Below are positions 47,565 through 61,094 of a DNA stretch of 64,000 nt, in pieces. The notes below the pieces were generated by a model, which worked only from the letters and a program-made list of their open reading frames with translations, did not search any database and was not told the DNA's origin. The stretch is from Brienomyrus brachyistius. Taxonomy: Eukaryota; Chordata; Actinopteri; Osteoglossiformes; Mormyridae. The stretch's first letter is position 1, and every line of letters starts with the position of its first letter. The stretch spans positions 3,551,832 to 3,615,831 of the forward strand of contig NC_064538.1 in assembly GCF_023856365.1 (NCBI RefSeq), read 5' to 3'. Both the position numbers and the translations under genes were made by a program.

Positions 47565-50284
47565 CTCTTGGGGCTATACTAAATAAGTCTGGTGCTGTGG
47601 CAGATGGTGCCTTAGCTGTGGAGGAGGAACACCTGAGGCACAGACTGGATGGCTGAGACTTTGATAAACCACAGTGGGCAGGGTTGTACTTTGCTGTCAG
47701 TCACCCTCTTCCTCATTCCCTATGGGTTAAACTGGCAGTGACTGATGGCACGCATGATATTGTGCGTGGTGGGTTTCGGAGCCTGATTTCTCCCGTCAGT
47801 GCATTTGCAATATGCAAATGAAGCCAAGGCATTAACCAATTAGGAATGTCCAAAACAGCACCTGCTGGTGATGACAGGTTGTTTGGGGGAGTGGGTGGCG
47901 TGTGACACATTCGCAGCATAGCATGTGCACGGCAAGATTACATTTCGCCGCTGTTCAATCACTCCTCGCATTCTATAGGGGGGAAAACTAGGTTTCAGTG
48001 TGACCAATACATCTTCTCTTAGAGTGGGGGCCAACCGTTAAACACTGAAAACCAGCTTGGATCGGCTCTCCGTCCACCACTGTGTTTATCTGTTAGGATG
48101 GAACGCAACTCTTTGCGAAAGAACTTCTGTAATGTTCTGCCCAGTCTTTGCCCGGTGCTCTTTCCGTTAGCTTTTTAGTGGCAGTGTAATTAAAATGAAA
48201 TGTAATTTGAAAATTGAAATTTCAGTTTGGGCAAAGATGCGAGTCGTGTCACATGGTTCAGCCTGTTACCATCTTCATTTTTTTCCCCCCCTAATGCTTA
48301 AGATAATAAAACCCGAAATTATAAATATTAACTAAGAAGGGACATTTGTCTCTAGCAGGGCCCTAAAATTGCTTCGTAGTCATGGTAACAGAAACGTTTC
48401 CACCAGTTCTTGTTCCGTGGTTCCTGTCTTTTTCATAAATTAATTTAAAATTTTAACTGCGTTATTAAACCTCAGCAATAAAAAGGTATATATATTAAGT
48501 GAGGATTTATATTTTTTACCACCAGTTTTTGTCAGCCTATACTCTCCAGGCCACCCCATTCTGCTACCAAACGCATATATCTCATCTAAGGTAGATCAGC
48601 CTTTGGATTTGTGGGGCCCTAATGATTTAGTACCTTGTGGCCAAAAACAGGTACAGGTCCTAACTATTGCCCCCTTCAGTTTGGTAATTAACCTCACTTC
48701 TACAAGATTCCGAGGCATAATTCATAGGTAAAACACACAACAGCATCATTTGCTTTTGATTAAAGGACATGTTGGCCATGTGGATGGTATTGGTCGGCTG
48801 GTTTCACTTTCAGTAAAGTGGTACGTTCCGGATTGTGGTTCCAGCATGGAGGGCCTGGCCGTGCGGTACGGCTCCTGTGGTTAGGTGTGTCACAGCTGGG
48901 ATCGCTTGCTTTCCCTTTTTCCTTCTGCCCGTGGTGATCGTCGAGCAGCCAGATGGACGTTGTAGGTGAGATCTTTCCCCTGGTCGATGGCTCTTTGCAG
49001 GGATACGCCTGTCACAGAGGACTCTTCGCTGATACAGTTCCCCTTTCAGCTTTTCTCCGGCAGGGAGTCGGAGTTTGCTGAGCGTAGGTCCCGCGAAGTG
49101 TTTGCTAATAGGCCGTGATGCGTCAGATTACCTCCACGCCCCCCTTTCATTGGCTCATGGAGCTTTTGTGGTTTCTCTCATTCACTGCTGCCCTGGTATC
49201 TGTCAGCTACTCTGGGCTGTTTGTCAGTCACCTCAGCGCTTGTGTCGCGCCTGGCGACATTTTTAATTAATCGTCGTTGCAGGGATGAAGGAACTTTCAG
49301 TTGTAGCTTCAGCTCTCAGCACGTTTTGGTTAAAGATGGAGATAGTGAGTGATTGATGGACTGAGTGTTTGCGGAGATGGGAATGGCTGCTAGAGAGGTT
49401 TTATATGGTCCAAAGGCAGCTCTTTTTCTCACTTGCTTCCTGCACGGAGGAGTGTCTGTGGTCATCAGCGTCAGCATGACATTTACAGTGAAATTTAGGG
49501 ACATTTCAAATTAAATTTGAGTATAATCTTAGTTGTATGAGAATTTGGCTATTTAATCCTTAAATCCGTATTCTGCCCTAAATTATGCAATGTGGAGCAA
49601 AACGTGTTGGGTTTGAGTTATTTATACTTGCTGTACTTTTTATTCTTCTCTGCAAGTCTGAATTATCCAGTGAGGTTTTAGTTTACGTGCAGTTCATTCA
49701 AACTCCCTTTACGTTGGGAATTTTAAGGTCGTCTTCGAAAGACCCTACACTCGCCTTCCTCACGCCGGACCGAATCACCTGGTGGGATTCGTGTCCCAGA
49801 AACCACAGGAATGGCTTTGGAGAGGCTCGACCCAAATCACGAACACAACACCAGTGTGGAATCGTGCACAAGGTGCCTGGTTTGAGCACAGTCACCGGTG
49901 CATGTGTTCAATTTGTGGTGGTAATAAATAAAAGATCTACATGTCGCTTGGGCCGGAGAGCACCTGCGGCCTTGTGCAACCACTGGCTCCTGGTCAGGAT
50001 TTTGTGGGGAGGATCCAGTGAACCGACCTGACATGTGACACGGGGAGAAGCAGGAAGAGGCTGGAACGGATCCAACGGCAAGGATCTGCAGTGAAGTGCT
50101 GGGCTGCTGCAGCCGTTACTGATCGCCGGCCCCCTGCATCCTGACACGGTGCTTCCTGTGTCCTTATCCAGCTTCACATTATCATCATCATAGTGGTTAT
50201 TAATGTGCTGCTTTTGTGTCTCTTGTGGCACTTCTTTCATTTTGCTGTGGTCAATGAAGATTTCTTTGCGAGTCTGACTTTGTG
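47565..50284. other. Intronic sequence, no recognisable gene
   Basis: No exon or repeat family was recognised. The part at 48180-48530 is AT-rich and low in CpG. GGGCCCTAA wording at 48359 and 48624 may be traces of old repeats. Confidence 0.5.
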
Positions 50285-51445
50285 CCCTGTGCTCTCTCTC
50301 TCCCCGCTGTGCTGTAAGCTCTGTGCTCTCTCTCCCCTCTGTAAGCTCTGCGCTGTAAACTCTGCATTCTCTCCCCTCTGCCCTGTAAGCTCTGTGCTCT
50401 CTCTCTCCGCTCTGTGCTGTAAGCTCTGTGCTCTCTCTCTCCCCTCTGTGCTGTAAGCTCTGTGCTCTCTCTCTCCGCTCTGTGCCGTTTGCTCTGCGCT
50501 GTAAACCCTGCATTCTCTCCCCTCTGTGCTGTAAGCTCTGTGCTCTCTCCCCTCTGTAAGCTCTGCGCTGTAAACTCTGCATTCTCTCCCCTCTGTGCTG
50601 TAAGCTTTGCGCTCTCTCCCCTCTGTAAGCTCTGTGCTGTAAACTCTGCATTCTCTCCCCTCTGTGCTGTAAGCTCTGCGCTGTAAACTCAGCATTGTCT
50701 CCCCTCTGTGCTGTAAGCTCTGCGCTGTAAACTCTGCATTCTCTCCCCTCTGCTCTGTAAGCTCTGTGCTGTAAACTCTGCATTCTCTCCCCTCTGCTCT
50801 GTAAGCTCTGCGCTGTAAATTCTGCATTCTCTCCCCTCTGCTCTGTAAGCTCTGTGCTGTAAACTCTGCATTCTCTCCCCTCTGCTCTGTAAGCTCTGTG
50901 CTGTAAACTCTGCATTCTCTCCCCTCTGCTCTGTAAGCTCTGCGCTGTAAACTCTGCATTCTCTCCCCTCTGCGCTGTAAACTCTGTGCTGTAAACCCTG
51001 CATTCTCTCCCCTCTGTGCTGTAAGCTTTGCGCTCTCTCCCCTCTGTAAGCTCTGCGCTGTAAACTCTGCATTCTCTCCCCTCTGCTCTGTAAGCTCTGT
51101 GCTGTAAACTCTGCATTCTCTCCCCTCTGCTCTGTAAGCTCTGCACTGTAAGCTCTGCATTCTCTCCCCTCTGCGCTGTAAACTCTGTGCTGTAAACTCT
51201 GCGTTCTCTCCCCTCTGTGCTGTAAACTCTGCGCTGTAAACTCTGCATTCTCTCCCCTCTGTGCTGTAAACTCTGCGCTGTAAACTCTGCATTCACTCCC
51301 CTCTGCTCTGTAAACTCTGTGCTGTAAACTCTGTGCTGTAAACTCTGTGCTGTAAACTCTGTGCTGTAAACTCTGTGCTGTAAACTCTGTGCTGTAAACT
51401 CTGCATTCTCTCCCCTCTGTGCCATTTGCCCTGCGCTCTCCCTTT
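50285..51445. repeat. Minisatellite, 44-bp unit built from a 14-bp subunit
   Basis: The main unit is 44 bp. It is made of two 14-bp subunits (TGTAAGCTCTGTGC and TGTAAACTCTGCAT) followed by 16 bp reading TCTCTCCCCTCTGCTC. Near 51305-51400 the 14-bp subunit TGTAAACTCTGTGC alone is repeated about six times. The left end (50285-50540) has variant CTCTCTCTCC-rich units. There are roughly two dozen units. Because no frame of the minus strand contains a stop, it yields a false 505-codon open frame. Confidence 0.95.
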
Positions 51446-52394
51446 ATATTTCCACTCCCTCCTCCATGCAGAGGCAGTTCCTGCTCCTCCAGTGTGGTCT
51501 GTCCCTCCCACACACCCTGTTATCTATCTATATCCTTCACTTGACTTCTTTCAGGACTTTTCTTTGTTCCTTGGACCAGACTGAGCCGGTGCAGCTCGTT
51601 ATATTCAAACTCAGTCCATCAAACTAAACAACCAGCAAACGTGTTAGAGTGAACTATAAAAGTTGTTTTTCATGAAACCGTGTCAACTTTGCCCATAAAT
51701 AATACAAAAATTTTCTTGCTGTCAAGTCAAAAGGAGACAATTTTCAGAAGCACTGAGACCGTGGTGGTACCACCTCCATTTGCCAGACCTTACAATGGCG
51801 CCATCATAGAGCATGTGGACGACGTTTTTAACAGAGCGAGTTACACTCAGTTTCACATTCAGCTTTTCAGGCCTAACTGTGTAACTGTGTCTCCATGTCA
51901 CTTGATCGTAGTCCGAGGGGAAGAAAAGTTTCTGTGTGCCGTTGCTGGGAAACAGAGAGAATGTTCTTACCGTGGCCCTTTTCCAGGAATGGCACACAGA
52001 TCAGGTCTCACGAGAAGGCGGGCACGCTCAGAGGGGGCCTGTGGCATTTAGCAGTGATGTAGCTCTTTTCGATAAGTTGTGTTTGTGTGTTTATCGTGTG
52101 TCATAGTTGAAATCTTTGACCTTTTCAAACAAGCCCCTAAGACCCCCCCCTCCCCATTTTCTCAAAGGATCTCCCCTTCTTGACTCATCCTTAGAACTTT
52201 CTAAGTGGACTTGAACCCCACATGACATGCTTCTCTTTGTCGAAATCCCTTAGACTTTTCTGATGTTATGATGTGGTTCTAATGAGTTAAATGCTGTTTC
52301 CGTGTGTGTCTGGTGTCTCTACTGAGTACTTTTCCACTTTGTGCAGTTTCGTGGACTTTTACTGTTAATATTAACAGGCGATTTTGTGTGAGGT
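51446..52394. other. Intronic sequence, no recognisable gene
   Basis: An open frame of 123 codons at 51680-52051 has no recognisable domain and no splice context that convinces me. Confidence 0.45.
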
Positions 52395-52525
52395 GGTGTG
52401 TGGCTCAGCTGGTTAGGATGCTGCGCCTGTGATCGGAAGGTTGCCAGTTCTAATCCCAGCAGAGTAATGTTACCGTTGGCTCCCTGAGCAAAGCCCTTAA
52501 CCCCTTGTAAACACTCCCTCGCTGA
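52395..52525 (+). repeat. tRNA-derived SINE
   Basis: GTGTGGCTCAGCTGGTTAGG (box A-like), GATCGGAAGGTTGCCAGTTC and TAATCCC (degraded box B) are followed by CTGAGCAAAGCCCTTAACCC. The order matches the SINE at 35700-35870 in the opposite orientation. Confidence 0.82.
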
Positions 52526-55500
52526 TCCAGCACTTGTTCCCTCACTACCGTGTCCTGCCCAACATTTTACCCCAAACTACCACAGATTGGTGTTACGTCG
52601 TGAAATAGAACCTTCCTGCAGAAGCGAGTCACGCTGCAGTCTGGCCTCCCTGACACTTTCCTACTCCCAGAAACTCCCAAGGACGTCCCCCGTCTAGCAG
52701 ACTCCTCTGCTCCTTTGGCCCAGTAGCCCAGTACTGTCTGTCTCTTTGTTTAGCGAGCCGGTCAGCTGGGACACGCTGCCCCAGTATGCGGACATAATTA
52801 CAGCCGATGAGCCTGATGTAAAGCACCCCCCACCTGGGGCCCTGCCCACACCAGCCCCTCTAATTCTTTGCAGCCCTCAGTTTACAATTCAAACACTCCC
52901 ACGCCCTGTCAGAGAGGGCACGGGTGTGTTACCCAGAATGCTTTGTGTGTTTGCTTCTTAACCATCTCTAAACAGCAACATTCTTTCTTTCTTTCTTTCT
53001 CACCTAATCAAACATAGGAATGTGGTGCTGCATGTGATATTTGTTACTCTCAGGTTATTAATATTTTCTATATCTCTGTGTCCACTGTTGTAATTTAGTG
53101 ATCTGAGAGCTGTATTACACGTGTCGGTCCCTTCGGCGCGTGTAGGTTGAGTCATTTGAGAGAGGCACTTTGTCCTGTGATGTGAGGGGAGCGTGGGCTC
53201 CTGGGCCGCACCTCGTCATGTGACAGAGCGCCGCGCGGCTCGTGGCGGCTTCTGCCGACTCCGCTGCCCTCTCTGTGTTGTCGCATTGCGTTGACCTGGA
53301 ACCAAAGCGCTTAATCTTCCCTGAAGTGAGGACCATGTAGGAACCTGGTCACATTCTCCTGTATGTCTTTCCTGTTGTTTGTGTTTAGCCTCATGCTCGC
53401 CAAGGGAATATCCCTCCACCAACACTTGATTTATGGTCCCTGATTGAGCACAGATGGTATTTGTTGTGCTTGACGGAGGAAGGTTCTCTGGGCCTTCTCA
53501 GTCTTCTGTGCCTCGTTGCGTCTTTGTGCCGAAGGCCACTGAGTGGGAGGATGTGAGTGGGGGGGGGGGGGTGGGCGGGCGTTCCATTTCTGGAGTCTGG
53601 CAGGGGCGCAGAGGGACACCTCTCAACTATACAAAGAAAACTGAAAGGCGGCATCGCCGTTTTGAATTTCACTCAGAAGGTTGTTGGTTCAAGTCCCAGG
53701 GGAAGTCTTTTGTCACATACCTGACAGGGCATCTCAAATTGTATGGCCTCTGGAAAACGTAGCAATTGGCAAACGGTGGGGGGTGGGGTAACCATGTAAG
53801 CTTTGTAATTCACAATGGATAAGTGGGGCTGATAATAAATTACCCTGATAAAGCAGTGTTTAAATATTAGCCTACAAAATAAATCGATTAAATAATGGCA
53901 TTAATCTGGATTATTGCAGCAAGGCTGTTTGTGTATTCCTGTGCCAGGGAATTCAGTAACTCAGACTGTGGGAATTCTACCAAATTTTGCTCTTTTCCAG
54001 TCGTTTCCTGTTTTCCAATTCAAAAAACAAAAAAGTTCACGCAGTACGATGGGGGTGCTGCCTCTTTGCCGATCTGCAAATACTAATCCATTATTACCAT
54101 CACCCATATCTGTGCTCTCGGTGTAGTGTCAAGTTGCATTTTGGTTAAAACCTTGTCATGGAACCAAAAAAAACGTGTATTTATTTGTGCTTTTGAACAA
54201 ACAGTGAGCAGTAACACTCGCATCCAGTGGCAGAAAACTAGGAGCCAAGAGAAACGTTTGTTCAAGCCACCAGAAAATACAAGCATTCACTGCAGCGTGG
54301 TGTAAAAACAGTAGCCTTTTCAGTTAGATTACTGGCCTTCATCTCTCCAAAGAGCGCCTCAGTGAGTCAAGACTGGTCTACAGATAAAACCCAAGAGAAT
54401 GATTGTGTGTCCATTCGCTAAGTGCATATAATGGGCGCATCTGGGGTGAATTGCAGTGTGCGTTTATGTACAGAACAAGTATGCTTTTAGTGCCTGTTGT
54501 TTTATACAGTTAGTCCTGTGTAGCCTGTCGACCATTAAGAACATGTCCTTTGTCAGACGATGACAGGCATACGGCTAGTTCTATGGTCACGGAATTATGA
54601 TAGAATTTCCGAAAAGAACTGGCTTGCTTTGTCTGATATACCATCCCAGCTATCAAATGATACTGCAGAATACTTCCTTCACCAAACACATGAGATTTTG
54701 GTGACAGGGTTACTTCTGTAGAATTGCCCATATGTGAACATATAGAATAAGGGCTGTTTGGGTAGATGGGGGCCTTGTTCTTCCCCATCTTATGGACATT
54801 TTCAAATATGTTCCTCCTAGTTACCATGTGAATTATTTTCCTTAAAGACCAGTCAACAGGAACGTACCCTGTGAGATGAGCTCATAATTTTTTTGGATTG
54901 CTACTCCATCAGTGCTGTCAAGTGGACAGTCTGGTTGTGTTTCGTTGAGAGCGTCCTGGGACCTGGAGGCGTACCGTCTGAGATCACCGAAGGTGATGTT
55001 TCCTGACCCGGAAGGAGGGCAGTTGTATTCCGCTCCCTCTGTCCTTCAGTATCTTGGTGCATATCACTGTGCATCTGTAGAATCGTGTTCAGCTCGTCTC
55101 TGAATCGTGGTTAATGAATGGGCAGCAGCGATGTGCTCAGCGCTCAAGTTGAAGGACAGCTGAGATGTATGATCTGAGACCTCAGGTGCGACCGGAGCGC
55201 TGGCTCCTTCTTCACAGCTGCCCACTTTAAACTCTGTGCACCTGGAGACTCATTGAGCTGCTGGTCAGCCCTGGACCCTCCAGGGGTCATTTTCCCAGTA
55301 ATTACCACATGCTCGTGGATGCTTTTCTGTCTTATCTTCTGCCTTTTTATCCACGCTAAAGCTCCGTACATGCCAGGCCGAAGGCAAAGGAAAACTAGCA
55401 CCAATCTGGGCCAACAAACAATTGGCTCATGTTGATTTGTGAAAATTCGTGTTGGAACACATTGGAACAAATAGAGGTGATAGGTGACATACAGCCCCAT

Positions 55501-57884
55501 CAGAGAGCTCGCTATAACACCAATTCAACATGCTTGGTCAGCCAAAACAGCGCCAACTGGGACCAGCCTTTGTCGACCGTGCATGACAGGCAGTCACCAA
55601 GTCTTACTGGCAGCCCGACAGCCTTTAATGGCCAATAATCGACTTGGTATGTTCCTGGCTTGAGACATTCATGCTTTAGATGCCACTTTGTCAGTCTATC
55701 GTACTGATCTTTGTTAATTAAACCTTCGAGGGCAAATGTATGGAGAATGACTCAGACGAGAAATTAATTGAATAGAGAACAGGAATCATAAATCTGTCTC
55801 TGATTGTTATATGTCATTTAGATGCTAAAATTAGTGAGACCAGCAGAATGGATCCCGTGGGATTGAGTGTGGTTGATTGGTGACGTACTGATCTGGGACT
55901 TGTGTGGGAGCCTCCTGACCGGCGTTCCTGCCAGCAGGCTGTGGGAAGGGGATTTGTTGCTTATCAACTGAGTTTCTTCCTGACTCCAGAACCTCAAGCC
56001 TGATGCCGGGAGTCCAAAAACTTTTCATTATTAATTTCTTTGGCTGCTGAAGCTGAGGGAATCCCAGCGAACATTTAGGACTGATCCATAGGGTGTCATA
56101 TGACCAGCTTTTTTCTTTGCTATTCATGCTGATTTTGGGGTAGTGTCCTGGCAACCCTGGTATGACTGAATGCCCAGGGGTGGGTTGGGGGCAAGGAGGA
56201 GGCCTCCAACCCGAGAGAAATGAGGTCATGTGACAATGAAATACGGTTTGAAAAAGCCACTTTGGCATTTCCGCCGTGTGGATGTCGTGTGCAGAATCTG
56301 GACCGTGTGAAGGTTACTGGTGCAGCGTTTGAAGATGCCCTGGGCCTGGGGTTGGGAGGCGGGGCCAGAGGTGACAGTGACCTTCAGCGACGGTGTAAGA
56401 ATCAGACGGCAGATTTTTATTAACTGCATAACAAAGTGGCTTGGACCTGTTGGATACGATTTCAGATCAGACAGCTGCAATAGGCCACTAAGCCTTAGAA
56501 GATGAAAAAGATGCAAATCCTCACCTATATAAGCTGACACTGGCCCGACTGTAGTCGGTGGTCAGTGTGACTGTAGCTACGGAGTCGCGTGAAGGTGCGG
56601 TTAGACGTACTCCTGCTCGAGAGAGGGGTGGTTTTGAAGATATCTGTGTGATCCTACACAGATCCTGCAAAGAAGATGGGGTTTCCCCCCCCCACCCGCC
56701 TATGCCGTGATCAGGACAAATGCCAAAGCAACTCCCCCCTCCCCTCTGGGGAACAGCTGGCCGATTGCAAATTAACCGCAAATCGGGGATCACGGAAATC
56801 AGCTGCCACCTGGCCGCACATCAGCCGGCCCCACAAAGCCTGGGGCTTAAACCCTAAGGGCACCAATTACTGATACAGGGAAAGAGTTTCACGTCACTGT
56901 TCCTTATTATCCCACTAAAAATCCCATTTGCTTTATTCTCCCCGGATTCACTGAATGTTCCCATCAGCATCTCAGTCATGCCCTTTGGAGTTCTGAGGGC
57001 AGAATGAAAAATGTTTAGTTCATAACCAATCATATCAAAGAAGAGTTGGTTAGAGGCAGCATGGCCAAGACATCTGATTGGTTGGTCTGACATCTGACAA
57101 ATATTTGATTGGTTCGGAGAGATAACCAATCATTTTTAATTCTGCCCTGAGAACATTTTTGTGTACTCCCCACGAGTCGGCCATATGTGGAATATGCATC
57201 CAGCTGTGGAAGGATATTAGCTGGTGTGTGAAGTTGAGGATCTGCTGCACCCCTGGGAAATGGTTTTTCCCGCAGCTCTGACTGTGCGTTAGTGTCGGAA
57301 GAGATCATCAGTCGGGGGACGCAACTTTACTCTTAGGCATGGCTCTCCTCACGCAGTCTGAGAGAAGCGGATTAACGGTGCTGCCGAAAGAGGGGGAGGT
57401 GGGGGGCGCATCAGCCACCCCTTGGGACTCCCCACCCCGCCCTGGCTCACCCTCTTCACTCCAGCAGGGCAGCGCCTGCGGGAGGTATCAGGTATGTGGA
57501 TTTGGGGGGGGGGGGGGTGTGGGGATTCTCTTTTCTCTTGTCACCATACTTTAATTCGCTGTGTTTATTTTAAACTCGCGTGAATAAATACCTTGGTGTA
57601 GCATCTAAACTTTGCATTCAATGTGGTCATTTTGATCATTTTCTGTTGGCAGAAATGGGCTCTTGATGTGTAATTGCATAATTGTAACGTATAGCTGGAA
57701 AAATAATATAGACTAAAACGCATGTCATTTTTCACACGTGTATATCATTTTCATCAGCTAGATGGTATCATTTCTCAGTAACAGAAAGCATGGCCTGATA
57801 ACAAGATAGATAGGGTTAGGGTTAAGCTCTTTGTAATTGAAATGAGAACATATCTACAACTTGAATTACTGGTGTCCAGTTCAG
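52526..57884. other. Intronic sequence, no recognisable gene
   Basis: A TTTC tract lies at 52980-53000. G runs lie at 53559-53571 and 57504-57517. A SINE-like box B (AAGGTTGTTGGTTCAAGTCC) lies near 53678-53700. The repeat-free AT-rich stretch at 55680-55830 could be regulatory. No kazrin exon was found. Confidence 0.5.
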
Positions 57885-58490
57885 CTTGTGCTGGGCGAAC
57901 CCCGTGCGACCTCACCCAGTCCATCTCGAACTGGGCAAACCCCGTGCGACCTCACCCGGTCCGTCTCGAACTGGGCGAACCCCGTGCGACCTCACCCCAG
58001 TCCATCTCGAACTGGGCGAACCCCGTGCGACCTCACCCGGTCCATCTCGAACTGGGCGAACCCCGTGCGACCTCACCCGGTCCATCTCGAACTGGGCGAA
58101 CCCCGTGCGACCTCACCCCGGTCCGTCTCGAACTGGGGGAACCCCGTGCGACCTCACCCGGTCCGTCTCGAATTGGGGGAACCCCGTGCGACCTCACCCG
58201 GTCCATCTCGAACTGGGCGAACCCCGTGCGACCTCACCCGGTCCGTCTCGAACTGGGGGAACCCCCGTGCGACCTCACCCGGTCCGTCTCGAATTGGGGG
58301 AACCCCGTGCGACCTCACCCGGTCCGTCTCGAACTGGGCAAACCCCGTGCGACCTCACCCGGTCCGTCTCGAACTGGGCAAACCCCGTGCGACCTCACCC
58401 AGTCCATCTCGAACTGGACGAACCCCGTGCGACCTCACCCAGTCCATCTCGAACTGGACGAACCCCGTGCGACCTCACCGGTCCAGCTTC
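57885..58490. repeat. 40-bp minisatellite, about 15 copies
   Basis: The unit includes CCCCGTGCGACCTCACCCGG followed by TCCGTCTCGAACTGGGCGAA, 40 bp in all, with a few 41-bp units carrying one extra C. Variation is limited to GTCCATCTC/GTCCGTCTC, GGGCGAA/GGGGGAA/GGGCAAA and GACGAA. Each unit has four or five CpGs. The unit is stop-free in all three + frames and its length is not a multiple of three, so overlapping false ORFs of over 200 codons appear. Confidence 0.97.
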
Positions 58491-60230
58491 GACCTGACTG
58501 TCCTCATGCAGCAATGCCATAAGCCACAAATTGTGATGGTTGAGTCATCCATTTGTTGGCCCAGCGCTAGCTCAGCATCTCCCTTCGTTGGGGCCTGTCC
58601 GCTCTCTAAATTGCAATTTCATTCAGACCTCTTTAGTGTCTTGAGCCTTTGAAGGATCACATACTGAAAAATTAGCCCATGATCCTTCAGCGTTATTAAT
58701 ATAAAGTCATATTGACGTTTTTAGGCCAAAATCTGCTGTTGCAGAACATTAAAGGAGACTTGGGAGAAGGAAATAAAGTCTGGGAAATAGGACTAAGCAC
58801 CCAGCTGTGTAATTTAAGCTGTTTAGTGTAATTATGAAAGCTCTTTCTTACCATCTGTTTGCTTATCTCGCTGCCTGAGCTTTCAGTGGCTCAAATATGC
58901 ACATTTAAGAGCGATTGGATGTGCAGAAATGTTGAGGACTAATGTATGTGTTTATTTCTCAAACTGCATCATTAAAGGTGGGATTCCAGCCGTGGAGTTT
59001 TCCCCCTACAGCAGTTGCTAAGCAACCCCGTGTCGTGTCATAATGGACCAGTTGGATGTTATTGGGGCCAATGAGAATGTTCCCTGCTGAGGTCATCACA
59101 ACCCCCATATCATCCTTATACTGGCAGCTTGCAACCTCAAACATTCAAACAATACCTGTCTTTTTTTGCCTGTATTAATAGCTTCTTTGCGAGACCTTTT
59201 TTCCGAGGTCATGCACATTTCTTCTGGGGAACAGTACATGATTGTGTTGTCTCTTAAGAGTGTCTGTTCTACAGATTCACATCATTTCCTTAAAAAGGGA
59301 ACTTTTCTGCGTTTAAAGCATTGTATGCGATGTTCTTCTTGAGGACAGGGGTTCAAAAAGTCACTTTGAAATGATGCCTAGAAATTCGGATACAATAATC
59401 TGATTCATCGTAACTTCAAGTACAGTAAGTAGCATGAGAGTTAAAATTTTTAGGGCGGGGCTTTATAATGCGTGACAAATCTGGAAGCTCCTACTTTAAT
59501 GCCTAATCTTGAGCTCTGATGTTAATGATCAACTGGAGGAGCATGCAGTACATTTATGTACAAAACACCACATGAGGAATGATCCAAATAACAGTCTGTG
59601 GAAGTGTGGGGGTGTGAGAGTGACTTATTGTGGGGTGGGTGGCTCTGGGCTGCAGTGCATGATGGGAGTTCTCCCAGTTTTCCTAAAGACGGCATTTGCA
59701 CACGCCCCGTTGTCAGCAATTAGCCCAGCTAGTACAGCTCTATCCGAAGGCTCAGCCGCCGCTGAGAGGAAGATGCCGGAACGTGGCAAATCACAGAGTG
59801 CAGCTGTTCCGTGATTCCCTGTCCGTCTCAAACCCACTGCTCTCCAGTGCTCAGAAATGCTCTCATACTGGTTTTTATTGGGGCTTCACATGAATTTTTA
59901 CCCGCTGAAAATCGTCTATACATATACTTATCTGGTTAAATTCTGCTCGGAGGTGAATTCTTCGTCATTTTATCTAACCATATACTTTCTATAGCGTTAA
60001 TCCAGGACAGGGCTGCAACGAGAGCAAAGCTGTTTTGTTTAAATCGTAGGAAAGAGGCAGATTCAGTTTTATTCTCTAAGGGCTGCATTGTACAAGGAAT
60101 TGTGCTACAGTGTCACTGGCCACAAGAATCATGAATTAAGTGACGTGACACAACAGAAGTAGCAGTGCAACGACGAGGGGCATTAAGGCATGTGTGATCA
60201 GATGTAAGAAAGCATGAACTTCACGCAACA

Positions 60231-60235
<5 letters not shown>
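58491..60235. other. Intronic sequence, no recognisable gene
   Basis: Mostly repeat-free and AT-rich, especially 58640-58900. No exon was recognised. Confidence 0.5.
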
Positions 60236-60317
<82 letters not shown>

Positions 60318-60346
60318 GTGTGTGTGTGTGTGTGTGTGTGTATATG
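60236..60346. repeat. Compound (AT)n(GT)n microsatellite
   Basis: About 40 AT units (to about 60315) are followed by about 12 GT units and a short ATAT end. The AT part can extrude as a cruciform. Confidence 0.97.
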
Positions 60347-61094
60347 AATAATATGCATTCTAGCAACTTGTACAAATGGTAATAGACTGATTTTGTGCAA
60401 TAAATAACAGGTAGGAATACCATAAATATACCATTTACCTATGCAATATAGTGTGAGATTGTACGTATAAACATTGTGTCCCTGGAGTATGAGAAATGGA
60501 TAATAATGGAGCAGTATGGGTCACTCAGGGGATTGGCTGAGCGGAGTAACAGCTCTTGGGAATAAGCTGATTGGATGGCGGGTTGTTTTGGTTCTGACTG
60601 GCCGGACTGATCCCTTGGGGCAGGTTGTGAGCTGGGTCAGCACTGATCTTCCCCTGTACAAAGCTGAGGTAGTGGGTAAGTGCCAGTCAGCTTCTCTGCA
60701 GCTGACAGCCCATTGAAGCCTTTTCTTGGAGATACTGGAGGAGATTTTAAATTCTTATGTAAAGGGGGGGAGAGGTCTGTGATTGTGCCTGTGTGTATAA
60801 AGCTGAAGATGTGGTGCTGTGGTGTCTCTGACAATTCTTCCAGTCCTCTTGCCCGTTCTGTTTCTACTATAAATTATAGATTGCTTCTAGACCACACTTT
60901 TTGTTTTAGACATATATTAATCTGCAGTGCCATGGCTGTCATCTTGATCAATTTATGTTACTGTTAGAAACCAAGTGTCCTATCTGGAGCACTCTGTCCT
61001 CCAAGGTTGTGTGAAATGACCCCTCGACTGATTCTCCCCACTGCTTTGTCCTCTACTCAGTGTTACTGTACGCAGAACTAATGGCCTTCGAAAG
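60347..61094. other. Intronic sequence, no recognisable gene
   Basis: No exon or repeat family was recognised. Confidence 0.5.

Noticed and set aside
49908..51425. 505-codon minus-strand open frame with repeats such as RGENAEFTAQSLQ
   Set aside because: It is the translation of a 44-bp minisatellite. The unit has no stop on that strand in any frame, and its length is not a multiple of three, so the peptide cycles through frames. There is no splice or promoter context.
51680..52051. 123-codon + frame in mixed-composition sequence
   Set aside because: It shows no known domain, no convincing flanking splice sites and ordinary intron composition. One frame of this length is expected by chance in 64 kb.
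57885..58490. CRISPR-like look of the 40-bp and 44-bp arrays
   Set aside because: The repeats are directly contiguous with no unique spacers, and the sequence is vertebrate.
57842..58652. Three overlapping + frames of 203-263 codons with repeats like GEPRATSPGPSRTG
   Set aside because: All three frames of the same 40-bp repeat are open, which a real gene would not show.
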